Made by a program: the position numbers and the translations under genes. A model generated the notes under the pieces. That model ran no database searches, was not told the origin of the DNA, and saw nothing but the letters and a program-made list of their open reading frames with translations. A DNA stretch of 64,000 bases from Lasioglossum baleicum. Its lineage: Eukaryota; Arthropoda; Insecta; Hymenoptera; Halictidae. Where the stretch lies: the NCBI RefSeq assembly GCF_051020765.1, contig NC_134933.1, positions 1,426,001 to 1,490,000 on the forward strand, in the 5' to 3' direction. Shown here piece by piece: positions 37,683 through 49,600 of this stretch; position 1 is the first letter of the stretch, and every line of letters starts with the position of its first letter.

Positions 37683-40600
37683 ATGACTTCGATGCTGTCC
37701 AGCTTTAACCCGCCTATCGTTAAACGATTGCTGGGTTGGAAGAAGTCCGAGGGCGAGGATAAATGGAGTGAAAAAGCTGTGAAAAGCCTGGTGAAAAAGT
37801 TAAAAAAATCGACTGGCCTCGAGGAGCTCGAGAAAGCGATCACCACGCAGAGTTGCAACACCAAGTGCATCACTATACCAAGGTACGCTCTCGATCCCGC
37901 TTACTCTCGCCCTGTGCATAGATATTACGATCTCTCTGTGACTCTCGGTTCTTTTCTCTTTTTGCCAATCTGTTTTTGTACCCACCACTGTGTGACGTAA
38001 CGTAACGGGTTCGCGACGAGATTTCGCGTTCTCTGCGTTTATCTCTGTGTGTTGTCCGTCCCCGTCCCCGACGACGAAACTCCATGAAATATACATAAAT
38101 AGATAAATAGTGTGCGCCCCGTGTGCGCGCCTGTGTAAGTGTTTTGTTCCTCGTTCTTATTTACCAGTCCACATAATCGTGCGTATAATGTCACGACGTC
38201 TATCCTATGACGTTTCTCTTTCACGGCACTCGAACATAGACGAGATGGCTTTCCGTTCTTATTAACAGGATCCGGTGTACCGATGATTTCTATTTTCGTA
38301 TGTATGCTTCCTTATAAACGCCTGATAGTCCGTCACGCTCGTCACATTTTAACGCGATCGAATCGTTTAAGAAAACAGGATCGCTCGCAGTCGGACGTGA
38401 ATTCGCTGTTTAGAACACCATCATCGCCGATGAGATTGCCCATTCGGTGCAATGTGTGCCTTCGCACGATAGGCAAAACGTCTGACAACGTACTTCGGAG
38501 CACGGTGTACTAATTCAGCAACACCAATATCATTTACTACTAACTTACAGTGTGGTTCGCAACACTCAATCTATTTAGTATTTCTATTGGTATGACAGCA
38601 AAACTTGGAAAAGAGTTATCAAGCCATAAAAAGATTAAATGACAGTGTCATCAACATGGGCTACTAAGCATGAATATATTCATTCGGATGCCGCATTAGT
38701 CCCGCCTTTTTTGCAATTTCTCGGAACTTCATCGAGTCCTCGAGGTTTCGTTGTTAGTCTGAAACATGTTTCTATTTTCTACATAAATAGAACCATCTTT
38801 TATTATTGTTATTGTTTTGTATTTCGTAACCGCTGTCAGCCTATTTTCTTCTAATCAGGTTAAAAATGCTACTGTTTTTGAGATGTACCTATGAATAGGC
38901 TATCGATGTTTATATTAATTCGTACACACAGATGTCGATCTCCACTTTCCCGGGACTTGTAGGTTAGGAAAACCAGTAAATGCGTACACTCTCGCAGACT
39001 TGGATCAAGGTCAAATCTGTCTGCTATTTCATTTCTTTGATGCGACTAAATTTATATGTTTTCTTTTTCATCGACTAAGCTATACTCAAATGTGAACATT
39101 TAAACCATCATTTCGCCACAAAACCTGTTGTACCGACCGAAACAAACCGCTTTAAACTTTCTGTTTGGTTGTGAGGGCTATTACGAGCCACCTTGCAAAA
39201 TTTATTATACTATTTGTCCTCGGGCGTATCTCTTTTTCTACAATTTTTCATTTTCTTAGAAAATAAAATGTATTAGGTCAGCTTCCGTATATTTATTTGA
39301 ATTATTTCGTATTCAAATACGACAAGGGATCTCGAGCGCGAACTTTTGCACTGACCTTATTTATTAATTGCAGAATGTTCGATTCGAACATTTTCGCGGA
39401 GGTAAAAATTACGCAGGAGCTTGTTATTAGTTGTTCACGATACGATGGTTAGGCGTTACGATCTCCGATTATTATCGTCGGTAATTATGTAACTATTTTA
39501 ACGGAAGAACTATAGGGTACAAAGGAACGAATGGAATGGCGGGAACTGTCGTTGCCGATGCGTGAGACCGTTAAAACGAAGGACCGTGTAAGCAGTTCTT
39601 TGATAGTTCTCAGTAGCGTTTCGAATCGGAATAAATAACAATTACAGCGATCGCTGTCCGTTCCGGTTTCGAAACACGGCGCGAATGAAACGCGAAACAC
39701 GTGCGACGTCACGTTGCACGTTCGCACGCGCGTCGCGTCGGTCCATCTTTTTCCTCCATTCGGTTTGTTGTTAACCCTATGCTATGCATAACGCATAACA
39801 CATGAAAAAGAGCTTCTCCCGTTGAACATTATCGCGCAGCTTTTTTTTATCTCGTTCGTTAAAACTTTCGATAGCATTGACGGATTTCTTAACGCTCTTT
39901 TATCGAGAACGTTTGGAACCCGCGGAACTGGATCAAGGACGTTTGTTACCGTCATTTTTACATTCGGAATAAATAAGCGAAGAACCGGAGGCCGCGAACG
40001 ATAATTTTCCCACAAACTAACATTATCCTCGCCTGATAATAATGTATTTCTTCCACCCAGTTTTTTCTTGAATTTTTTGGATATTTTCTCGTTAAGTTAA
40101 ATCCACGATTATTCGCATACGATTTATTTGATCCTAAAACATGTAACATGATTTCTCATGTGTTTATTTTCGAAATAAAATATAATAGAGCAGCACGAAA
40201 TCATTTATTATATTTTATTTTTATTTTAAAAGACGAACACAAAGTGAAGTTGTTTTCGTAACGATTCCACTGCGGATTTTTTAGCAAAATAAAAATTGTC
40301 TGCATCGATTGTAAGAGATAGAAATCAAATTGCATGTTGTTTATTCCCTTAGTGATTCTAACAGAGGAGAAATCATATATTGACATCTTCAATTGTAAAA
40401 ATTTTCCAACAATTTTCAATTTCATCTACTCAATTTCGCTATAAATGCATAAAGATCCGCAGTCTAGCAATGATACTGTGTATTCGTACAGACTTAAATT
40501 ACATAAAGTACAACAAGAACACTATGAACACTCGCAATAGTGATGAGCTTTGCAGTCTATTTTTATATACTCGAAGCAAATATGAAACTTTCCACATATG

Positions 40601-43600
40601 ATAGATGCACGTACCACTAACTTGGTTGCATCAACGATAATTCCAGTGCATTTATTCATGTCCAATTTCCGGACAGTATCGTCTGGATATATCTCTACTT
40701 AAATACATCTGTCTTCTCTGCATTTGTTTAATCGATAAATAAATACGCGACAGTGTAGATCAAATATTTCTACTTAAATACAAACTAATTAACACACACA
40801 TGCACGCGAGAAGACATATAATTTTAAACATTCTTGTCGCCGTGGTCGTATACGTAGCTGATCGCATATAATTTTTAAAGGACTAATTCAACGGACGCCG
40901 CAGGATTTCGAATGAATTTATCTGCTTTTTGTCCGGGTAAATTTAGAGTCGTCTATCTTATCTGCGAGATTGCAGATCGCAAATTTCGCACGTCGCGCGA
41001 AAGAAAAGAATGTTTGACTGCAATCGCGATGCATCACGGATTGCGACGAAGATCGTTGCATCTTCACGAAGATCTGTTCGTTTTTTATAAACACAGTAGA
41101 AAACTTCATACATTTATTAATGATAACTAGACCGCAGATTTTATGCATTTAGGGCGAAAATGAGTAAATGCAATTTAATCACTTGAAAAATATCAATGTG
41201 TCGGTTTGCATTGATTATAATCATTAAACAAACAATGAAATTCCTGTTTGGCTTCTGTTTTGTACAATTTATGCCAGGCCTGACCAATTAAAGTGGTTCC
41301 ACGCAGGGCCGGCCATCTGGGGGGTGCGACGGATGCTATGCACCGGGGCCTCGCGATTGAGAGGGCCCCAACACGATCAAGAACTAAAATCTAATTTTTC
41401 TGAAGTTATTAATGTATTAGCAAAGACAAAATCACGCATTAAATGAACATGCATTATTAATATACAGGGTGACAGGGTATACAGGGTTCTTAGGGCAAAG
41501 TTACACTGTTTGAAGGGGCACATGTAACGGTGCAAGGGAAAAAATTTTCGAGGTCATGTCTATGTATGTCGAAAAGTTAGTACTTCACGAGATATTTCAA
41601 TTTAAATAACTAAAACACCATTAATGTCGTACTAAGACGTTACACAAGTAAGCAAACGCTAACATCAATTTCAATATCAATGTCAATTTTTCAATTTCAA
41701 CTTCAATTTCAATATCAACTCTTGTACTTCATTTTCAACTTCAATTTTTCAATTTCAACTTTAATTTCAACTTCAATTTTTCAATTTCATTTCGTTAATA
41801 CCAACTTCAATTTCAATATCAACCCTTCAACTTCAATTTTTCAATTTCAATTCGTTAATTTCAACTCTTCAATTTCAACATCAATTTTTCCATTTCAACT
41901 TCAATTTCAATATCAACTCTTCAACTTCATCATTAATTTCAACTCTTCAATTTCAATTTTTCAATGTCAACGTCAATTTTTGAATATCAACTTCAATTTT
42001 TCAATTTGAATTCGTTAATTTCAAATCTTCAATTTCATTTTCAACGTCAATTTTTCAATTTCAATTTCAACTCGTCAATTTACACTAGCAAGTAAACGCT
42101 AACGTTTTACTATGACAGTAATGGTGTTTTAGAGTTATTTAAATTGAAATATCTCCTGAACTACTAACTTTTCAACATACATGGATTAGTACTTTTTTAT
42201 AAAGAATGTCCAGCTGCATCGATTGATGTATTAAAAAATACCTCATTCCATTAAAAAAAATATGAATGACCTTGAAATCTTGTAAAAAAATGACCTCGAA
42301 GATTTTTTCCCTTACACCGTTATATGTGGCCCTTCAAACAGTGTAACTTTGTCCTAAGAAGTTTTTTTGTACAACGAAAAGTAACGGAGATATTTAGGTG
42401 TTCTGTTTCTCCGGACTCACCCTGTATGTTCGTGTTTGTAAATTTTTTTTTACATTACAAAAAATTTGGGGCCCCAAATGGTTTCTTGCACCCAGGCCCC
42501 TTTAGGGTGAGCGCATACTAGATGGTCGCGGGAAGGCCGCGGACCGCAGGGGCCTTGGAGGAAGGGAGCAAGGAGTCCATGCGGCAACAAATCTCTAGCA
42601 GGTAGACGGAGAGCAAAGCTCCGCGGCCTTCTCGAGACCCTCTAGTATGCGCTCACCCTTATAGAGAAGGCCGGCCCTGGCTCCAAGGGTCATTTTGATG
42701 ACGTGTAACGTTACAGCGGGCCGCACTTTAGGTGAACGTGCTTTTAAAAAATGTAATACAAATACAAAATGAATAAAACTTTATTGTTATACTATGATTC
42801 AATATAATTATGTAACTCTAGAGCAGGGATGCCAGATGCACGGCGTGCCAGGTCCCTTACGTTTCCGTCCCTCGCCTTGATGCTCCGTTAAGCATGCCTT
42901 CGCTTCCCCCACTCTTACCACTACCGCTGCCTCGTACGGCGTGGAGCATGCTACCGACTCGGTACGCGGCAGCGGTAGTGGTAAGAGTGGGGGAAGCGAA
43001 GGCAGGCTGAACGGAGCATCTAGGCGAGGGACGGAAACGTAAGGGGCCGCATCTGGCATCCCTGCTCTAGAGTCTTAATTAATGAGATATTTAATTTTTG
43101 TAAATCTATATTTATGTTCGACGTTGCACATCTTTTGTTAGCTGGTTTTTCTAAATTGGCATCAGTCAATGAAGTGATGAACTCTTTGTAAATTTCATCT
43201 TCGAAAAAGATGTTTCACAAACATATGTGAATCCAAAAGCACCTACAACTCGTTGTGCAAAATATCTTAAGTTGGAATATCTCTCGGATATTATATCGGA
43301 TACAAAAATTTGTTTCATTTCATTGTTGCATTGTAACTCAATAATATCAAAGATATCAAATATACATAGAACTGGAGTGCGTAGTCGCACTTGCGCACTA
43401 TAAAAATGACACTTCATTTATTTAATATTTTTGTATACATACACAATGTAAGACAGAAGTTTCAATCGTAATATAAAATCGCCCGGCGGGCCGCGTGTTG
43501 GCCAGGCCTGATTTATACAGACAGTTTTTGTTTTCCTTAGAGATCCGCAGTCTCATAATTATACACCAATACTATCGCAACGAAAATGTTTTCTTGGCAA

Positions 43601-46600
43601 TATTTAAATTAAAATATCTGCATGAGCTAATATTTTTTTTATAGAGAAGAAAAATTTCACCAATCGGTGTAATGTATACGGTTCCAAGTCATACAAGTAC
43701 ACCGCATCATGCCCCTCTTGATACCGTGTAACATCTATAGAAATAATTTTTTTTGTAAAACGCATAATTTAGAAGTTAGTCGAGGCGATGGAGTTAGGCA
43801 CCTCACCCTGTATAGAATCGTTTTAAACAATTTTTGTCTACCGTAAATTCGTAGAAATTAAGGATCCTTAAGGCGATAGGATACCTTCGGATCGTAACTA
43901 GAAAGGGACTAGAATCTTACTAAATTTTGGGTTGAAACATGGGTTTGCGCTCTTCGGTTGTTTGACCTTATTTGAACAGATTTTGGGCTGGGTGAGGGCT
44001 CATTCTGAAGAGGAAGGTTCATCACAGTGTGCTCTGGTTATGATTTTAACGAGATTATGTTTATATCTAATAATATGAGGGCCCAAAGTAGAAAAAAAAT
44101 CTAGAGAAAAACCCGCAGATTTCAATGCATTTTTCTGTCTGTGAAAGATTTTTTTGACTTATATGATGATTGGAGCGCACGGCGTTGAATCTTCCTCTTT
44201 AGAATGAGGCCTCACCCAGCCCAAAATTTGCTCAAATAAGGACAAAAAATGTATGGGCGCAGACCCATTTTTTCGATCGAAAATCTAGTAAGATTCTAGT
44301 TCTTTTCTAGTTACAATCCGAAGGTATCCTACCGCCTTAACTCGAAACTCGTATAGAATCCTCTCTCTTGCTGTTCAAAGGACACTATTTTCCAAACTGA
44401 ATTGATTTCGCTATTTTCCTTGTAGCTTACACCTTTCCTATTTTTTGTCGGCGTGCCTGTCTGTGTAACGAGGACGTATTATTATTAATGGGATTGATTG
44501 CGGCACGATACGCACCTCGTAGCCATTTTATCAATAACAGTTGCGGGCAACGTCGTCGCGGCGTCCAAGGATTCTCGTGGGAGAAAGGGAGAAACAGTTC
44601 GTCACCGAGAAAGGTAAATCTTTCTATGGAGACGCAAACTGTTTTCGCGTTCCTCAATTCCACTCCGAGCAAGCGAAATCGCGAAATCTTCTCCATTCGC
44701 TCGAATATTTCGCAACCTTTTCGATCTAACTGCGTTCGATTCGTGTCGGCCATTTCGGCAAATATTGTAAACCCAAAATCGGACAGCTCTTGGATCTAAT
44801 TTTTCGCTAAAATCGAAAAATTTAATTTTCGTCGAGGTAGTTGATCGCGACGCTCCGTTCTTCCGAGAACCCGTTCATCGTCGCGTTGCATTCGCGGAAC
44901 GCCGATAAGATAGATGACCGACGACGACGACGGGGAATCGACGTTCAACTTTTCGGGACAGAACGAGTCGTTTGCTGTTGTACCGTGAGTCCCGTTATTC
45001 TTATTTCTCGAAGCCGCCTTGACGAAATGAAGCCTCCCATTATTCGCAAGTTATTTTTGAGTAACGCCAGCTGATTGACGTTCGCGTAACAAAATCGATA
45101 GATGGAAATGAGCGTTTGCGTGAACATGTGGGACGAATTCTACTTTGGGACTGATCTTCCGGACGTCGCACAGTGGTCCGAGAACGCGATTTTACTGGCC
45201 AAAAGTCAAAATGTGACTGGATCTTCATAAAAGTTGATAATATAATCAGATGTTTTTGAGGTCACACTGATAACGAATCTGACATCAAAAATGAAAAATT
45301 CAAAATGGCGGATTCAATACTATGCACATATAGTCTGGAAATTCGTTTTTCGTAGAGAAAATTAAAGAGACACACATATTGACATTTTTCAACGCAATAA
45401 ATTTGTATATGTATAATTATATTTCCGATGTTAATTCTAAATTATTCAAATATTTCAACATGGCTAATTCAAATTCCTCTTCATCTAAATTGAAGTGAGA
45501 TAAATTGGGTGAGGGCTCATTCTCTAAAGAGGAAGGTTCATCACAGTGCGCTCTGGTCTCTGGTCGTCATATCAGTTGTTACGAGCCAGGACCGCGAGCA
45601 GCACGAGTGGCCGGCGAAGGGTTCTTACCCTAGGAATATCATATCAATTTGTTAGTTAATGTATGCGGATTGAGCCAATGCGAAATTGGGGAGCTGCTAG
45701 AATTATAGACAGCGAGGACGAACCTGACGCGAAGTCAGGGAGCCTCTAGGAATGGAGTGGAATGGAGTCAAACGACTCAAACGCAGACGAACCCGATGCA
45801 GTGCTTCGATTGAGCCCAACTTTTTTGATACGATGGATGGCCGCTAGAGGCGCTGCGCGGAAAAACAGTAACGTATCTACTATTGGGTAGCAAAGCGGCC
45901 AGAGCCCTGAGCCAGTTATATTGGCGGGAATGTATCGAAATAATCTTACCGGACAAAAAGACTCCAGGACGTGTCCTACGAGTTATAAAATATACACAAA
46001 TACACTTATTATACATTCATTTTTCAGAATCAAATTATATAAATTTTTTAAAATTCTGCTGGGTGCTCAAGGAACCCCATTTCATCTACCCAATAGTAGA
46101 TACGTTACTGTTTATCCGCGCAGCGCCTCTAGCGGCCATCCATCGTATCAAAAAAGTTGGGCTCAATCGAAGCACTGACCCGATGCGAAACCGGGGAGCT
46201 GCTAGGAGGTTGTATGACGACGCACAGTGGTCTGGATTGGAAAATCGTGACCCATTTTGTTATAACTTTAGAACCAGTAGAGATATTGCAATGAAATTTT
46301 CACTAAAATTATTTAAAAATTAGCAATTTTTAACTATAGGTAAACAAAAATTTTTTTGCATTTGTTAAACAATAATTTTTTATTAATTTTCATCGATATT
46401 TTTGATTAAAAAAAAAGTTTTTAAATATAATCTTACAAACTATTGTTTACTTTCTAACTATGTATTTTTTATATTTATGTTTTATACATGTAACGTTTTA
46501 TGGAATACGTAAAATATCAATTCGAGGAATCTTGTTGCAATCAACAAATACTAACTTCACCGAAGAGGGAAAAACGCGTGTCAAAGATGTTTTTTATAAT

Positions 46601-49600
46601 AATTTATAATAATTATAATTTTTTTATTGGAAAATCGTAAACCATGTTCGTGTAACTTTTAAATTATAATAGATATTGGCATGAAACTTGAAATGGATAA
46701 TGTGGAAATGTCAGGCTATGGATAGGTTAAAGAAACTTGTTGATGTTGTTATTACTATATTAATTATTTATTAATTCCAATGCTTCTCTGCATCTAAGTC
46801 CTGGCGGAGTACATATCATCCATCCCGCGCGCGGAATCGATGTAGCGTCGATGCATTCAAAGAACAATAACTTATAATATTGGAAGAAATTGGTGAAAAT
46901 TTTTGTGGGATTTTATAGGGGACGGAATGCCGAAAATTTTCCGATATGATAGAATGCTGACTTTTGCTGACCGTAAAAGATATGCACTGTCAATTAAAAA
47001 CAATCATAAGAATTTTTCATCATTTTTCAGCTCTACTTTATTCATCTATTCTATACAGTAAATATTAATTTAAGGTATGATTTCTCATCACAGAAGAATG
47101 CTTTTTATCGGGAAATAAACGCTGAATCAAAATATTAAATGGATTCGTCATGGTTCTTAGAAGAAGAAAGGCAATTTCATTGACGAAAAAACATCATTTC
47201 TGAAATGCTCGACTTTGAGATTCGTTTTCTCTAAAACTATTTATTCAATTTCTTTAATATTTTATTTTTGAGATATATGGACATTTAGAAACAATATCCC
47301 GTTTAGTAGAAGTCGATATCTCAAAGTTGATTTTTGGCCAAATGGGTCACGATTTTCCAATCCGGACCACTGTGGCGACGCACAGTGGTCCAAATCGAGA
47401 AATTTAGTGACTTTTTGTTATAACTTTTGAACCATAAGAGATATCGAGATGACATTTGTACTAAAATTCATTTAAAAAAATAGTCAATTTGAACTACAGA
47501 CAAATTAATATTTTTTTCATTTGTTAAACAATAATTTTAAATTAATTTTCATTCATATTTTCTACTTAAAAAAAAATTGTTTAATTACAATCTTCCAAAC
47601 CCTTTTTTCTTCCTAAGTGTGTATTTTATATTTATGTTTCACACATACAATGTTTCATGGAATGGGTAAAATGTAAATTTGAGGAATCTGTTCTTAATCA
47701 ACGTATACAAAAAGTACAAAAAAGGCAAAAACGCCTCATAACTGTGTCAAAAGATATTTTTTATAATAATTTATAATATTTGTAATATTGTATATAATAT
47801 ATAATAATTTAGTAACATTTTTTTGTAGATCTTTTGTTATAAAAATGTGATAACAATAACGGTTTTATAATATAACAGTAATAGCATACAACGAATAACA
47901 TGAAATATAAAAAAACAATATTTGTAACAAAAAAAAAACAATAACAAATATCAATTTTATTTAACTGCATATCTTTTGAAGCTATTTAATAATTAATTTT
48001 ATAGCTTCCGCATCTAATTGTTTATGTTCTTTCTTCAAGTTTATTCGTGCAGTGGATACATACGGATCAGATGTTAACAGAAGTCTATAAAATAAATCTT
48101 CATTCGTAATCAATCTGGAAAATTTTCTTGTATTTTTCAATCTAAATTTTTTAAAATCTTTGTGTCTGCTTTCTAAAGCTTCTTCCGTTAATTGGCCAAT
48201 CGGAAGTAAGGCATGCTTTATGATTTCTGCACCATGAATCAATATTTTGTGTACAGATGCTGGCATATAGTACCAGCTGTAATTTGTGATGAAATATTTA
48301 GCCGTTTCTTCTGTATACTCCTTGAATTTTATAATATGTATTCGCTGCGAAGACGAAATTACCTGCAATATAATATAATTCTTTAAATTAAGGATGTATT
48401 AAATCCAGCTTTTCAAAATCTACTCAATACAATACAATTCAATGGAATTATATTATTTATAGAATTTTTTATGGTAATTGTACACTGGAAAATTTGATTA
48501 ATATTTCGGCGCTGGATCCAAACGTATACGCATAAGATGACATGCCGCGGATGGATTAAACTATAATAACTTTAACACTGGGATAGCCTGGGAAATGATT
48601 TTTACACGATCTTATAGGGGAAGATCTACTGAAAATATTCTATTTTGTTACAATGCGCGATCCCCCGAGACAAAAAAGATACACCTTGTCAACTGTACAG
48701 CATTTTGAGATTTTTCTTTATTTCATTCAACATTATGTTTAAAAAACATTATATACAATAATTATTAATGACGTGCACGATTTCTTATCTCAAAAGAATG
48801 CTCTTGAAAACAAAAAAAAATCGAAACCAAATATTAACTGAGCTCCTCAGGACACCACGAAGAAACAGAACAGTTTTTCCGCGTAAAAGATTCTAATTTT
48901 AAAATGTCCAACTTTAAGTGTTTGTATAATTTAAATCTGAATGATATTTGATTTATTTTCTTCATTTTCGAAATCTATGAACATTTAAGAAGAGATACAT
49001 GTCGATCAGATATTAATATGAGAAAGTTGATTTTTGGCAAAATGTCACTGAATTTCTCGATTTGGACCACTGTGCGACGCGAACGAACCCAATGCGAAAC
49101 TGGGGAGCCGCTGGGAGGTTGGATAAGAGCACAGACGAACCTGATGCGAAATCAGGGAGCTGTTAGGATGTCGACAAACCCAATGCGAAATTGGGGAGCC
49201 ACTAGGTTGGATAAATCTCTGTTTGGACAATTGGAATGTCGCGAACGAACCTGATGCGAAATCAGGTTGTCACTAGGATAATTAGTAAGCCTCGTAACTA
49301 GTATAATTTAATTGATGCAATCCGAGCGGTAAGATTGTATCGTGTGGAGACGTTCAATTACTTGATTAGGATATTGGACAATAATTATGGGTTTAATGAA
49401 TTTGCGTCAATGATCAAAGAACACAAATATATTCTTACCATAAGACTTCGTGTTACAATTGTGTAATTGTCGCGAATGGATTGAATTTAGAATAGAAATA
49501 GAAAGAATTGAAAGAGTTGATATTACCTAAACGAAGATACACGGTGTTGACGCACTGGCAATGCGGTGGTCTCGGAGCAACCTTATCACTGCCTAGTAGA

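Larger units (their letters stand above)
41304..42679. mobile_element. Nested hAT-type element with CAGGGCCGGCC ends
   Basis: It begins CAGGGCCGGCC at 41304 and ends GGCCGGCCCTG at 42679. Outer octamers GTTCCACG and GCTCCAAG match at 6 of 8 positions, an eroded target duplication. It carries the long-inverted-repeat element 41464-42425 and the small foldback 42504-42659. It has no coding sequence of its own that I can see. Confidence 0.65.
41275..43510. mobile_element. Decayed hAT element that hosts nested younger elements
   Basis: The ends are CAGGCCTGACCAA and TTGGCCAGGCCTG. The flanking octamers are ATTTATGC and ATTTATAC (7 of 8 match), as expected for an old hAT 8 bp target duplication. 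Near the right end, minus strand 43417-43166, lies hAT-transposase C-terminal text. The interior is interrupted by at least four other elements listed separately, so most of its 2.2 kb is not original. Confidence 0.75.

Noticed and set aside
47381..47425. RSS-like nonamer spaced 12 or 23 bp from the CACAGTG heptamer
   Set aside because: Only loosely A-rich sequence is seen at those spacings, and it is not consistent among copies. I claim the heptamer and target pattern only.
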